Below, piece after piece: positions 34,503 to 45,990 of a DNA stretch of 64,000 bases. The notes beneath the pieces are model-generated. The model ran no database searches. It was not told where the DNA came from and worked only from the letters and a program-made list of their open reading frames with translations. Made by a program: the position numbers and the translations under genes. Source of the DNA: Ophiobolus disseminans (taxonomy: Eukaryota > Ascomycota > Dothideomycetes > Pleosporales > Phaeosphaeriaceae); contig MU006216.1 of NCBI GenBank assembly GCA_010093685.1, positions 3,032,487 through 3,096,486 on the forward strand, written 5' to 3'. Positions within the stretch are counted from its first letter, which is position 1; each line of letters begins with the position of its first letter.

Positions 34503-35337
34503 ATGGACGGGGGAATCGGGATGGCCTCGGGCCTTGTGGCACTTACAGCCTTGGTTGGAAGAGTTTTGATACTGGCTGAGAGTCTGCAGGGGATTTCGAC
34601 TAATTGCGCTGACTTGGTTCAACAACTGAAAACGCTCGATGGAGTATTGAAGTATGTTGGTCAGGAGTTCAACCGAACCATTCAGCTCGCGGCCTCCCAA
34701 CAACTTCCTTCGATGGGCTTTGATGTTACCAAGGACCTTTTAGAGACTTGCATCTCAGATTGCAGCCAGACATGCGAACAGTATGAAGTAGTGTTACGCA
34801 AAATCTCTACCTCCTCCAGCACAAAACTGCGATGGCTGAGATCGGAGGGCGAGTTAGCACGTCTTCATCTCAACCTCGAGGCAAGAAAAAGTACATTACA
34901 TACCATACTGGTTTCGATAAGGTACCCCAGATTCAACCCTAACTTTATTGGCGCAATACTTAACAACCGACAGGAACGCCGGAGATGACTACAAAAACAA
35001 TGCACCGCCCCCGTCCTATACGGCAGCTACGTCGTCCAGCTCCTCGATGTCCGCCAACAATAACGCTGGACTCAAAGTACTCAGTGGGTTTTCAACTGGT
35101 GCCTTGGGCGGCGCAGGAATTGGTGCTTTTGGAGGTCCGGCGGGTGCATTTGTGGGTGGCATTGTAGGTGGAATTATAGGTCTCACCACTGGCATGATTG
35201 TGGCTGATAGTGATATTCAAGAGAGGAAGAGAGTGGAAGCGAGGTCGGTGGCCCTACAAAGTGTGAAACAAGCGGTGAAGGTTAAACCAAAAAGCAGGTG
35301 GAGGCGAGACAAGCGACCGATGATGTCGGAAATATAG
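34503..35337 (+). CDS. Small protein with fungal N-terminal helical domain and glycine zipper, two exons
   Basis: Exon 1 is 34503-34921 and exon 2 is 34974-35337. The 52-nt intron has a CCTAACTT branch site and ends GACAG, giving 260 residues. The N-terminus (MASGLVALTALVGRVLILAESL, with Cys/Leu-rich helices to about residue 140) resembles the helical N-terminal domains of fungal STAND/NLR proteins. A Pro/Ser linker follows, then residues about 180-218 form a glycine zipper (GALGGAGIGAFGGPAGAFVGGIVGG, here split by reading, with regular GxxxG spacing). The tail is basic. Glycine zippers drive membrane insertion in known fungal cell-death effectors, but no partner NLR gene adjoins this one, so a death role is only inferred. 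A lipid- or membrane-associated housekeeping protein is the alternative. Confidence 0.75.
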
Positions 35338-37462
35338 TAGAAGTGATGAGCTCAAGATGGAAGTTGCGGCCATACTCTCTTAGTGGTCACTGTAGAAACG
35401 TCACCGTGCTAGCATCAATACTAGTTTCAATATTTCTGGCCTCCTACGTCGCTGTGCTTGCCTAATATGGAAGAAAAGATTAGACGCCGATATATAATCT
35501 ATCTTGTGATGAAGTACGATTGACCTCTTATAAACTTAATACGGATATTTTCGAAAAAGCTCTTGAGGGACATTTTCAGACGTGAAGACGATGCAAACCT
35601 ACTACAGAACCCTCGTCAGGCGTCTTGCATGCTTTACGCGCATCCGTGTCAGCTTACACAAGCACTAACGTTGATATTAGGCAAGATACTAGCTGCTGTG
35701 CGCTTATTTATGAGAAATGAGCCGAAGACAGGCTGAGCTGCGATTCGGATTTGCATCGAGAGGATGTTGTGCATGGAGATATGTGCGGGGATGCGGGGTT
35801 GACTGACGAGGGTTTGGGATTGATTGGTAGGGTATAATCTAAAGCTGATTTCCTAGGGAGTCTAGAGTCATTGGTCGGTTAGCAGCGGCAGAGTGTAGCT
35901 TCAAAGGCGGTTGTGATTGTAAGTTGTAGTTGAGGATGAAGTTAAGAATGAAAGAGCGATACCTGTGTATACGTACCTTCCCAATCAACAGAAAGGGTCC
36001 TTCTATCCAGACCCTCACAATCCCCGTCTTTAGGAATCTCTCCCCTACACAAGATATTAACTCTCCTAGAAACCGCATACATCGCATTCCCCCTGCACCA
36101 CCCAAATGCAGCACAATTTACGCATCGGAAATTTACGCCTCGCCCACTCCCATCCCCCGCCCAGCCCATCACTATGTCTCGCATACCCCATAATGCACCC
36201 CCCTCCAAAACCAGCATCCCATCCGCCACCCTACCTACCCAATATCGTATTGCCATTTCGGCCCAGCATACCGATCGCGCCCAACCCCAGCCATCTCCTT
36301 CTCGTATCCCAACCCCAGAATTCAGCCTCAAGTCCGGGCCAGCCAGCCGATGCGAGTCCCTCTACCTCCACATCGCCTATTTCCTGCTGCAGTATTACAA
36401 CGACACCCTCTCGCCTTACGTCGCTTAGTTGTTCCTGCATAGCCCGATAGACTGCGTGGATGCGGGCGCGAGTGAATCCGGCGATGCGTAGATTGACGTG
36501 CATATCGATGCGATGGTAAATGAATTGAAATGGGGTGCTTCGCGAATCGTTGGCGGGTAAGGCGCAAGCGCGGTTTGCGGCATGATCCAGAGGAATGTAA
36601 ATAGTCTAGTGAAGCAAGGACAGTATATGCAGAAAGTTTAGCGAATTCTTTCAATGACATGCTCGGTTCGGAACGGTGGTATGTCGGTGATACTTCGACG
36701 CACAGCACAGCACATTACAGCACAGATAGATAGCGTCAGAAAGACAGAGATAAGGAAATGCCACAACAAGTGCCTTGCATACACATACATATCGATCGAC
36801 GCTACCACACATTTCACACGTACACGCATATTCACACTCGCCCCATAGCGGCGCATCCCATTTGGCATTTGCTATTTCTACACACCACAGCCTAGCGCTG
36901 TGATACGAAAACAAACAAAAAAACACCCAGCACCATCTATAAAGCCGAAGCTATGCTGCCGATTGCTTCCCTCTCATTGCTCCAAAATAAAACAAGCGTA
37001 ATAGTAGCCAAAGCCCGCATTACAAGCGTCCAACCCATCCATTCCAAAGCGAATGGTGGGATGTGAGTGGTATATATGAAACAAGATATAACATCGTCGT
37101 CAAAGGTGTTCGTCTCCTTCATCCCAACACATAATTTCCCCGAGAGTCCAGCCCCGCGTCGTGACCATGCTCCATTCCCTTCCAAAACTGGTTGTGTGGA
37201 GAAAGGTATCAAAGAAAAACGTAATTACAGAAGAGAAGAAAAGTGTGAGGAGGAAACAAAAACGCCGCCCGATTTTATTCTTGATGCCCCGTTCAACAAT
37301 GCCTGCAGATATTCCCAAGATCCCACGTTATGAAGGAAAACGGCCAGCGCCTATCCGTCTCGGTGTATGAAACGTTTTGGGTTGGTGCGATTTGTTTAGT
37401 TGTACACGTAAACAGCGAATTCAATGCATGCTTATTTGTACAAGTCGAACGAAAGGTGACAA
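35338..37462. other. Intergenic, 2.1 kb, no supported gene
   Basis: The part next to 37462 is probably the 3' UTR of the kinase gene. A C-rich, Pro-coding-like stretch spans about 36050-36430 on the plus strand and includes an 84-codon ATG frame (36174-36428) without a domain. No repeat or RNA gene is evident. Confidence 0.45.
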
Positions 37463-40400
37463 TTAGGATGTCAGTGTGCTTTCAGGTGTATTGTTGCCAG
37501 CAGACTCTCCTGGTGGGGGTATCTTCTTGACGGTGCCGTTGCTGCCGCTGCGAGCTGATTTGCGACGATCGTGCATGACTTCTCTGTGGATATCAGAGCG
37601 AGCGACTTCGGCGATGGAGATGGATTCGCTGCGGTGTGACTGGGTAGGCTTGCGCTTGCCGATGAAGAGCATGTCGTCGTCGTCGCTATCGTCGTCGTCA
37701 CTCTCAACAGCGTGGTCGCCGTCGTAGCCGGCAGGATCGTCAATGGGCGCATCGAATTGGTTGTGGAAGGAGTCGGCAGAAGCGGTGGGAATCATGCTTT
37801 GGTAATTGGCACACTCGTCAGGGGCCGAAGAACCTGCAGATGCGACGGACGGGATAGATGGGTTCGATGTCGACTGTGACATGGGTGTGAATTGCTCCTC
37901 CGAAGAAGAAAAGGCCAAGCCTCGCTCTTGGCCACCGACAGGACTATTTTCGGAGGAAGGATCGCGGCGACTCAAGTAATCCTGGACCTTTTGGTTCTGG
38001 AAGAAGGCTTCGTCGTCTGGACTGGGAGGGCATGCAGTTTGACTGACCGCCGTTGAAGGTCGGGAGCTTGCCGAATTGGACCGCTCACGTTCAACGTACG
38101 CTTCTTGCACTTTGCGTCGCATGAGCTCTTGCTTCGCCTTGTCGAATCTCACGTCCGATGTCTCGCGTGGGTTTGGCTTCGGTCTTAAGACTTGTTCAGA
38201 CTGGTCGTGCACCAATGGAGCTGTGAGCGGCAAGAACTGATCCTGCTTTGAAACCGATGGAATGCTCAGTGATGGGCCGACTGCGAGGGCATTCGCATGG
38301 GCCCAGTTCCGGTGGAGTCGAGATGATATAGAGGACAAAGATGACTGTCGCGACGCTGTGTCTGATGGACCGAGGGAGTGCGCCTCGGAAAAGCTTGGCG
38401 AAGGACCTCGAGCGACGGGTGAGAGATCCTTGAGCGCATCAGGTTGGTCGACGTGGCCAGATGCCACAGACGTGCTGACAGCAAGACTTGGTACGCCATG
38501 TGCATCGTCGTCGCCACTGACAAGCCTATCAATTGACTTTGCTCGCATGTGCTCTGACGGTGGTTTCAACTTGTCTTTGCTCCTCATGCTGTTGACGACA
38601 CGCCGAGGCAGGCCCCCGAACAGACCACCTAGGTTCGAGCCACCAGGAGTGTCAAGTGCCGTAGGTGTGCCAGGAAGAGCAGGCGACATGGCTGGCGATG
38701 CAGATCGGCCTTGAAGTAGATCCGAGTGTCGAATGGTGTGTGCGGAGGAGATTGCTCGGTCCTGTAGAAGCGGCCTCTGGCTCTCTACAAACTGAGCTGG
38801 AGACGCAGTGCGAGAGTTGGGACTATCGAAGAACTTCGATCGCTCCCTAGCCTCGGGGCTTGCAGTGACACTGTGCGAGAGGGGGTGCTCAGGCTCGCGA
38901 GATGTGCGAATCGCTTCTAAGAGATACCCTGGTACTAAGCTGCCTCGTCTACCGTCCTGACTGATGGTGCTGCTGGATGAGTTCGCGCTGATAATTGGCG
39001 GCGCATCTTGGTTGGTGGCAGAGCTTTGAGCGCGACGCCTCGCACCGGAGCTACGACTGAAGCTTTTGGTGACGAAGTCGGCGCCTTTCTTAACAGTAGA
39101 ACGAACGCGATCAACCCAGCCAATTGGCACGACGGCCTTGTCGAGGTCTTCGTTGGAGATCTCAATCTTTCGGCCCTGTGCTTCTCTGCCGGGATCTGTC
39201 TCATCAACCCAAGCATTGCTGTTGGAAATACCGGAAAGGACCCACGGATGACGCTTGATCTCGGGAATGGTGATCCGGCGCTTAGAGTCCTTCTCAAGTA
39301 AACGCTTGAGCAGGTCGCGCAACCTTTCGTCAACCTCTTCATATTCGAGGTCGTGTTCGGCTCTCCTGCTGCTGACCATTGGTTGGCTGTTGCGCCCATG
39401 CGAACTCGGTCGGGAAGCAGAGCGTTCGGCTACAGGCTTCAAGCGATACCGAGGAATGTATGGCTCTTCCTCGCTGATAACCTTCATCAGAGTGAAAGTG
39501 TTCCAGTCGTGGAAGGGTACACGGCCAAAGATGAGGCAATACAGGGTAACCCCGAGGGCCCATACGTCGATGCCACCATCAATCTTTGGAGTGTCCGCAT
39601 CAGGGTCTGTGCGGCACAGCTCAGGAGCATAGAAAGCTGGTGTGCCGACGGTCTTGGCCAGTTCAACAGCTTCGTCCTCGCCCTGGAATTCAGACTCAGA
39701 CTGATCTCCAGTGCTGTCTTGAGTCTTGGAGCGGCCGAGGTACGAGACACCAAAGTCGGAGATTTTGATGCGATGCTCTTTCGTCACGAGGAGATTCGCA
39801 GGCTTGATGTCGCGATGATAGACGTTTTGATAGTGCAGATACTCGAGGCCCAGCACGGTGTCTTTGAATGCTTCCCATGCTGCTTGCGTGGTCATCAGAG
39901 GGACGTAGTGGAAGTGCTCGGGCAGATCCTCGTCGCTGTCGGCGAGACGTGAAGAGCTGCTCCCTGCGATACTAGGGGCCCGAAGGAGGATGGATTCGGT
40001 GTCGTATGCCCCGTACATGGTACCCTCAAGCTCGGTAGCGGCATCGTGGTCGGAGGAAGGCGTCCTTGAACGGAAGGCAGTCTCCATGTTACTCTGGTGG
40101 TTGTTCGCGGCGTCTTGGCGCTCGTGGAGGTGGACACGGCTGGACGAGCGGTCATTGTCACGATTAGAGGCTCGAGAATTACGGCCGGTCTCAGACTCTT
40201 CGTCGGAGGAGTCACCGCCAAACTCGAAGCTCCACGGCTCGTTACCGGAGGGGTTCTGGCGCTTGAACTGGGCCTCGCGGTTCCTGCGGCGCTGCTCACG
40301 AGCAAGCTTCTGGTGGGCGACCCGGATGATGCGTTCGTCTTCCATGGCCGCGCTCTCATTGTCGAAGATGCCTTTAGATTCTCGCTTGATGCGGCGCCAT

Positions 40401-41545
40401 TCGACGAGACATATCTCCTTGGCGCCCTCGATCCTCCACTTGACCTCGCCCAACTCGACGTGCTCCAGTACGATGTAGACCTTTTTCTTAGCTGGGTCGT
40501 CGATGACTTCGAGCAAGCTGACAATGTTGGGGTGGCGGGCTTTCTTGAGGATGGCAATCTCGCGCTTGATCTTGTCTTCGTGGCTGCTGCTCTTGCCCAA
40601 GCGTCGGCGCTTGGAGTAGCGGTCGACGATCTTGATGGCCACATAGCCGCCGCGGGTGAGGTCGTTGCCGAGCTTCACCTTGCCGTGCATGCCCCGGCCG
40701 AGCTCGTCGACGATCTCGTACTGGTTGACAATCTTGCGGCCGCTGATGGGGTCGGCCTGCACGTCGGCGATATGGGTCTCCTTCGGGGCTTGTCTGTGCA
40801 TGTGGTGCAGCCACGGGGGCGAGTAGAGCCCGTCGTCTGGCTGGCGCGGCTCGATCTGCCTGGGGCGGCGGTTGTTGGGGTCGAAGAGGCCCGGACTGCT
40901 GACGGGGGAGTTGCCAACAGTCCGAGGCGCCGACTCCATGATGTCGCGGTAGTGGTCGTGGGCACTGCCAAAGGTGGAGAGGCTGGACAGCGAGTTGGCG
41001 GCGGAGTGGGCGGGGTGGGTGCTGCGGGAGCGGTAGATGGGCGGGGCATGGGGTGTGGGGTGCTGCTGGAGGTGAAGGGCGGCATAGGACTGGTTGGGGT
41101 AGACGGGCCCATCGCGCAGCTGCTGTGACGAGGCAGCGTATGTGTGGGCGGTGCCGGGGGTGTGGGCGCGCACCGTGGCGGTGCTGGCGGCGGAGGAGTC
41201 GCGGTGGAAGAGCGGGCGGTCGGGGAGGGTGCTGCCAAAGGAGGGGGCGGGGTCCGCGAGGGCGATGGAGGTGACGGAGGCATTCGTGCTCGACGCGGGC
41301 GAGGGCTCGGTTGAGGCGGGCGTGGAGCGGGGGATGTGCGAGGAGTAGAGGCGGCGCGGCTGGGGGGAGAAGTAGCTGGGCTCGGGCGCGAGGGGGCGCA
41401 TCTGCGAGAGGAGGCTCGCGGTGACGGCGTCGGGGAGCGAGGGCACCTCTGAGCGCGGGGTGCTGTCGTCGCCGTCGCTGTGGCTCTCGCGCTGGCCGGG
41501 CGTGGCCTCGCCGTCCTCTCTGCGGTCCGCGGTCGGGGCTGCCAT
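37463..41545 (-). CDS. CaMKK/Ssp1-type serine/threonine protein kinase
   Basis: This is a single frame of 1360 residues. The kinase domain spans about 275-770: glycine loop LGRGMHGKVKLG near 283, AIKIVDR lysine just after, HRDIKPANLL near 577, DFG near 598, the activation segment AKTVGTPAFYAPELC and HPWVLSG near 766. The EHVELGEVKWR strand and the LEYLHYQNVYHRD helix are separated by roughly 170 residues, a disordered insertion that also occurs in fungal CaMKK-like kinases. These act upstream of AMPK/Snf1 and in calcium, stress and cell-size control in fission yeast and Aspergillus, and that is the likely role here. The 270-residue N-terminal and 590-residue C-terminal parts are Ser/Pro-rich and hold many potential phosphosites. 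ATG at 41545. Confidence 0.92.
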   Translation of the reverse strand: MAAPTADRREDGEATPGQRESHSDGDDSTPRSEVPSLPDAVTASLLSQMRPLAPEPSYFSPQPRRLYSSHIPRSTPASTEPSPASSTNASVTSIALADPAPSFGSTLPDRPLFHRDSSAASTATVRAHTPGTAHTYAASSQQLRDGPVYPNQSYAALHLQQHPTPHAPPIYRSRSTHPAHSAANSLSSLSTFGSAHDHYRDIMESAPRTVGNSPVSSPGLFDPNNRRPRQIEPRQPDDGLYSPPWLHHMHRQAPKETHIADVQADPISGRKIVNQYEIVDELGRGMHGKVKLGNDLTRGGYVAIKIVDRYSKRRRLGKSSSHEDKIKREIAILKKARHPNIVSLLEVIDDPAKKKVYIVLEHVELGEVKWRIEGAKEICLVEWRRIKRESKGIFDNESAAMEDERIIRVAHQKLAREQRRRNREAQFKRQNPSGNEPWSFEFGGDSSDEESETGRNSRASNRDNDRSSSRVHLHERQDAANNHQSNMETAFRSRTPSSDHDAATELEGTMYGAYDTESILLRAPSIAGSSSSRLADSDEDLPEHFHYVPLMTTQAAWEAFKDTVLGLEYLHYQNVYHRDIKPANLLVTKEHRIKISDFGVSYLGRSKTQDSTGDQSESEFQGEDEAVELAKTVGTPAFYAPELCRTDPDADTPKIDGGIDVWALGVTLYCLIFGRVPFHDWNTFTLMKVISEEEPYIPRYRLKPVAERSASRPSSHGRNSQPMVSSRRAEHDLEYEEVDERLRDLLKRLLEKDSKRRITIPEIKRHPWVLSGISNSNAWVDETDPGREAQGRKIEISNEDLDKAVVPIGWVDRVRSTVKKGADFVTKSFSRSSGARRRAQSSATNQDAPPIISANSSSSTISQDGRRGSLVPGYLLEAIRTSREPEHPLSHSVTASPEARERSKFFDSPNSRTASPAQFVESQRPLLQDRAISSAHTIRHSDLLQGRSASPAMSPALPGTPTALDTPGGSNLGGLFGGLPRRVVNSMRSKDKLKPPSEHMRAKSIDRLVSGDDDAHGVPSLAVSTSVASGHVDQPDALKDLSPVARGPSPSFSEAHSLGPSDTASRQSSLSSISSRLHRNWAHANALAVGPSLSIPSVSKQDQFLPLTAPLVHDQSEQVLRPKPNPRETSDVRFDKAKQELMRRKVQEAYVERERSNSASSRPSTAVSQTACPPSPDDEAFFQNQKVQDYLSRRDPSSENSPVGGQERGLAFSSSEEQFTPMSQSTSNPSIPSVASAGSSAPDECANYQSMIPTASADSFHNQFDAPIDDPAGYDGDHAVESDDDDSDDDDMLFIGKRKPTQSHRSESISIAEVARSDIHREVMHDRRKSARSGSNGTVKKIPPPGESAGNNTPESTLTS

Positions 41546-42900
41546 CGGATCAAGCAGACAGTGTCACCATGCCAGTGGGCTCTTATCGGCGGTGCGTGGT
41601 CGGGCGTGCGTGGACGGCGGCGGGCATGCTGGTGACACGCGATACAATGGCGGTTGTAGGTGACAGTGGGCGGCGGAGGGGCGTGTCCAACGGGTCAGAT
41701 ACGCACGGCACTGGGTCGCTGGATGGTTGGGACGTGAAGGCACGATGGTCCGCCGCGCTTTCCCACAGCAGCAACGATCGCCTCGAGATATTTTGGGGAC
41801 CGAGATGACGCTGTCGCTCAAGTGGGCAGAGACGGGCGGCGCTGGAGCCCGGCGGCGAGTTACGAGAGAGCGGGTGGGGACGCTACCACGAAGACAATGA
41901 GGACGAGCAAGTACGGGACAAAGGCGTCGCCAGACGGAGCGCTGATTCACTGCGGTGACTGACGGACGGCGACGCGCAGGCCCACACCCAAGTCAGGGCG
42001 GACCGACACTTGTTGAGCAAGCCAGAGCAGAAAATGGGGGACATGATGTACTGCGCACTCCATCCGTGCCAGCCCTCCACCGATGGAGCGATGGCCCGCG
42101 CGCAATCACCTGCAGGCCGCTATCCACCAAGGCGGAAAGGCTCCCAGCTTGCATGCAGGACGCATCCCCATCCGTCCAAGGGTGCGTCGCCGGTGCGTCT
42201 CTCAACACCGTGTGGTGGCGCTGACAGGGCCATGAGGGGTTCATCATCTCGAAGCAGTTCCGCTGAGAGCCCTCTTTCGCCTGCTGGGAACGCCTCCCTC
42301 GAGCGCGCCCAAATCTCACCGCGACGCCGTACTCGCCGCGCAAGGGCCATGGCGGCTGCATCCGCTCGCAGCATTGCTGGCACCGCCGCGTCGTGGTGCA
42401 GGCCTTTTTTTGGTAGCCGCGATAAGAGCAGCCAGAGGGTCCCGAAACTCTAAACACACAATTAATCCTGGTGAGCAAACATCATCACACAGACCCCTCC
42501 CCTCCCAGCTCCCCTCAATCAGCCGGCTTCCCCAGATTTGCATGCCCCGTCAATTGCTTCTTCGTTCCCGCTCGCCCTCGCTGTCGTGCTCCCCTCCACT
42601 AGGCGAGCGAGAGAACGACGCCGACAGCAAGGCCATTGGTCATGGTGACACACCACCTCGCCTGTTGGGCCGGATGGCCACACTGCAAGTCCGCGGCGTG
42701 AACTGCCATGTTCTCTCACATGTTTCTTAGTCACGACCACGTCTCTGACGCCTCTCATCCACTTTTGCAATGTTTGCAGCGTCATTGCTATCGTAATATC
42801 GTTCGTCCCCCATTTGGTACCACTCGTCGAGGATAGGCATATCCCGCACCGTCACTCAGCCCACTACCGCAGACTGCTCAATGAAATGAGGAGTGCAGGG
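41546..42900. other. Intergenic, upstream of the kinase gene
   Basis: This stretch must hold the kinase promoter. Overlapping frames of up to 160 codons run in both directions without domains. Several CGCC/GGCG-rich words suggest a GC-rich promoter; no specific site was identified. Confidence 0.45.
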
Positions 42901-43600
42901 CATGCAGAGTGTGCAGTGCCGTGGCTACGCGGAGAAAGAGCGCCTATCGTGAAAATTGCCACGGACCACGGGCTCTAGCATCACTCAATCAATGGTGCCG
43001 GGCATGCAGACTCTGCAGTGCCCTGGCTGAACGAAAGCGGAAGCGCTGCAGCGCCTATCGTGAGGTTGCCCACGGACTCACGCCAGAGCGTCGTAGCCGA
43101 TGGCAGTCCTTCCAAGGTTCACTGGGAAGGGCACAAATTGACCCGGGCCTAGACACCATGCCTCACTATCGTGAATCCCCACCCAAGCACAACTTCATCC
43201 TCAATAATAAAAGGCGCAGACTCTGCAGTGCCTGTCTGAACGAAAGCAAAAGCGGAAGGACGCAGCGCCTATCGTGAGATTGCTCACGGACTCACGCCAC
43301 TGCATCCTACCCGATGGCAGCACCCAGTGCACCGACGGGTTCTTCAATGGGGTTCGATTGGGGAAAAGGGCACAGATTGATCCGAGTCTAGACACGTTTG
43401 ACTATCGTGAACCCACCCAAGCATGACATCAACCTCAATAATGAAAGGTGCTGGATGCGCAGACTCTGCACTGAGTCTGCAGTGCCTGGTTGAGCGAAAG
43501 CGAAAGAGCTGCAGCCTATCGTGAGATTGCCGTAGCCGATGGAAGCACCCCAACAGATTGACCCGAGTCTGGACACCGGCCTGGCTATCGTGAAGACCCC
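42901..43600. repeat. Degenerate direct-repeat tract with CTATCGTGA motif
   Basis: The nonamer CTATCGTGA occurs at 42944, 43055, 43166, 43269, 43402, 43516 and 43585. It accompanies repeated longer blocks: GCAGACTCTGCAGTGCC near 43004, 43216 and 43460 (a variant near 42903), CTGAACGAAAGC, GCCTATCGTGAGATTGC, CACGGACTCACGCC and TTGACCCGAGTCTAGACACC. The blocks recur in the same order, so the tract looks like three to four diverged copies of a unit of roughly 100-240 bp. No open frame is conserved through it. It ends about 190 bp before the GPI10 start codon. Confidence 0.8.
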
Positions 43601-43789
43601 ATCCGGCATAGCCCGCAACCTCAATTTTCTGCGCTGCACCTTAATCCTCTCTGGTGCATGCCCAGCCATGACGGCAGCTGCAGATTGCCAAGCCAGCACG
43701 TACCACCGAGCATCGCATCGTGAGCTTCGTGCGGAATCTGACCTCTTACCCGCCGTCCTCGCCCCGGCTCCTTGATTGCTGATCGCCCA

Positions 43790-45990
43790 ATGCCCGCCGC
43801 CAGCGACTCCGAGAGGGCCACGACACAGCGCCGCGCTGGTGCTCCACCACCAGCAAACCCCACCAGCTATCGTGACTCTGCCTCTTCGCTCTTCGCGCTA
43901 CTGCTGGCCTTCCGCATCGTGAATGCATTGACGCTGCGCACCTTTTTCCAGCCCGACGAGTTCTTTCAGTCGCTCGAGCCTGCATGGCAGCTGGCCTTTG
44001 GCGCATCCAGCGGTCCCTGGATTACTTGGGTAAATGCCTTCCCTTGACGGCCTCCACGTTTATGTCGTCGGCTGTTTGTCTCATGACGCAAGCAGGAGTG
44101 GAGAACGCAATTGCGGTCGTCCCTGCATCCAGGGCTATTCGCTGCAGTCTATCGAATCGCGGCACATGTTGCAGCCCGCTGTGGCTTGACCCTGCCAGCT
44201 AAAGCCGAACTGCTCTTAGCAGCGCCAAAGCTTGCCCAGGCTGTCTTTGCAGCATTGCTTGACTGCTACACATGGAAACTCGCCGAGAGGGCCTATGGTC
44301 GTGGCAGTCGTACGGCCCTCGCTACGGTAGGTGCCCGTCTGCAATTTCCCATTTCAATTTCTGATATTCGATATGCGTCACTTAGCTTGCCTTGTCGCTA
44401 TGCAGCCCGTGGCAGTGGTTCTGCTCAACCCGGACCCTGTCCAACTGCCTTGAGACGACTATCTCTACCATCGCTATCTACTATTGGCCTTGGCACTGGC
44501 CACGCACGGCAACAGATAGCAAGACTGGGGACAAGGATCGATCGCAGATTGCTGTCCAGGACCTCGGCTCGCTCTCAGAGTAAGTGGTGCTACAGAAGAA
44601 AAAACTACTTTCACTATTGCGCCGATATAGGCTCATGCTCCTGCAGGTTGCGAGCGTCATTGCTGCTGGCAGCGCTTGCCTGTGTCCTCCGACCCACCAA
44701 TGCCCTCGTCTGGCTCTCCGTATCCGTTCCAACATTCTGGCAAGCCTCGAACCGGCTGCGCTATGTGTTGGTCCGCGAAATTTTGTTCTGCGCGTGAGTC
44801 TCGCGAGGAATGCAGCCGCTGCACGACCCATCTGCTGCCGGCGTGAGGCGTGCATCGTCGACTTCCGTGCACGGGAGGTCACCAGACGTTTCCAAACTGA
44901 CGATGCTAGGTCCGCTGTCCTCGCATGCTCTGTTGCGTCTGACAGACTCTACTACCGAGCCTGGACCCTGCCGCCGCTCCGCTTCCTCTACTTCAACATT
45001 GCCCAATCGCTAGCTGTCTTCTATGGCAAAAACCGTGCAGACTATTACTTTACCGAGGGCTTACCGCTGCTCCTAACAACAGCATTGCCCTTTGCTGCCT
45101 TTGGACTGCTGCGAGCACTCATGGGTGAGGAGTTGCGGCACTCGCCAATCAAAAGCAGTCCGAGCATCAGCTCACCAGGCTGGAAAGTCGTTCACGATGT
45201 AACACAGCGTAGAGTGCTGGTCCGACTCTCGTGGGCGTGTGCAAGCACGACCTTCGTATTGAGTCTGATCTCCCACAAGGAAGTGCGCTTCCTGTACCCG
45301 CTGCTTCCCTTTCTCCACGTTATTGCAGCGGGGCCACTGACTGTCTTTCTACCGGCCAATGGCCCACTGACCCGCAAAGCAATCGTAACATCTCTCCTCA
45401 TGACCAATATGTTCATTGGCGGCTACGTCTCGACAGTCCACCAACGCGGCGTAATCGATGTACTAACCCACCTCCGACACAAGCACGAAGCCCGCAATGG
45501 CCTGTCAAACTACAGCGAGCTTCCCGACGGCATATCCAACACCACAGTCGCCTTCCTCATGCCCTGCCACTCCACCCCCTGGCGCTCCCACCTCATCTAC
45601 CCCTCCCTCTCCGCTTGGGCCCTTACCTGCGAACCCCCGATCGACATACCCCTCTCTGAGCGCTCTGCCTACCTCGACGAGGCAGACGAATTCTACATCA
45701 AGCCCGGCTCCGCGGCCTGGCTGCGCGACAACATGGAGTCACTCGACACGATCAAGTCCGGCGGCTCGCGCTCTAGCAGGCATTGGATGACGCATGATCC
45801 AAAGTTCAAAGCCAAGTACAGGCGCGAGTGGCCGCAGAACCTTGTCTTCTTTGCGCAGCTGGAACCAGTGCTGAGGGAGGTGTTGGGGGATACGAGGTAC
45901 AGCGAGTGTTGGAGGGGGTTTAACAGTCATTTTCATGATGATTGGCGGCGGAAGGGAGATGTGGTTGTTTGGTGTCTGAATGGGGCATGA
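43790..45990 (+). CDS. GPI10: GPI mannosyltransferase 3 (third mannose of the GPI anchor), five exons
   Basis: Exons are 43790-44029, 44096-44326, 44386-44579, 44647-44793 and 44910-45990; introns of 66, 59, 67 and 116 nt all join in frame to give 630 residues. The product is a GT-C family (GT22) multi-spanning ER enzyme that adds the third, alpha-1,2-linked mannose to the GPI core. Diagnostic segments are LRTFFQPDEFFQSLEPAW with the catalytic-type Asp in the first lumenal loop, EWRTQLRSSLHPGLFAA, LCSPWQWFCSTRTLSN, LACVLRPTNALVWL, FLYFNIAQSLAVFYG and SHKEVRFLYPLLPF, all in the PIG-B/Gpi10 order. Length is close to the yeast enzyme. The ATG at 43790 was chosen because it is the first in frame; the upstream frame opens with TTG only. 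Confidence 0.93.

Noticed and set aside
36174..36428. 84-codon ATG frame
   Set aside because: Pro-rich, no homology recognised, too short to support.
43867..43875. CTATCGTGA in GPI10 exon 1 as an eighth repeat unit
   Set aside because: It encodes the family-neutral S-Y-R-D segment and lacks the flanking repeat blocks, so it is probably coincidence.
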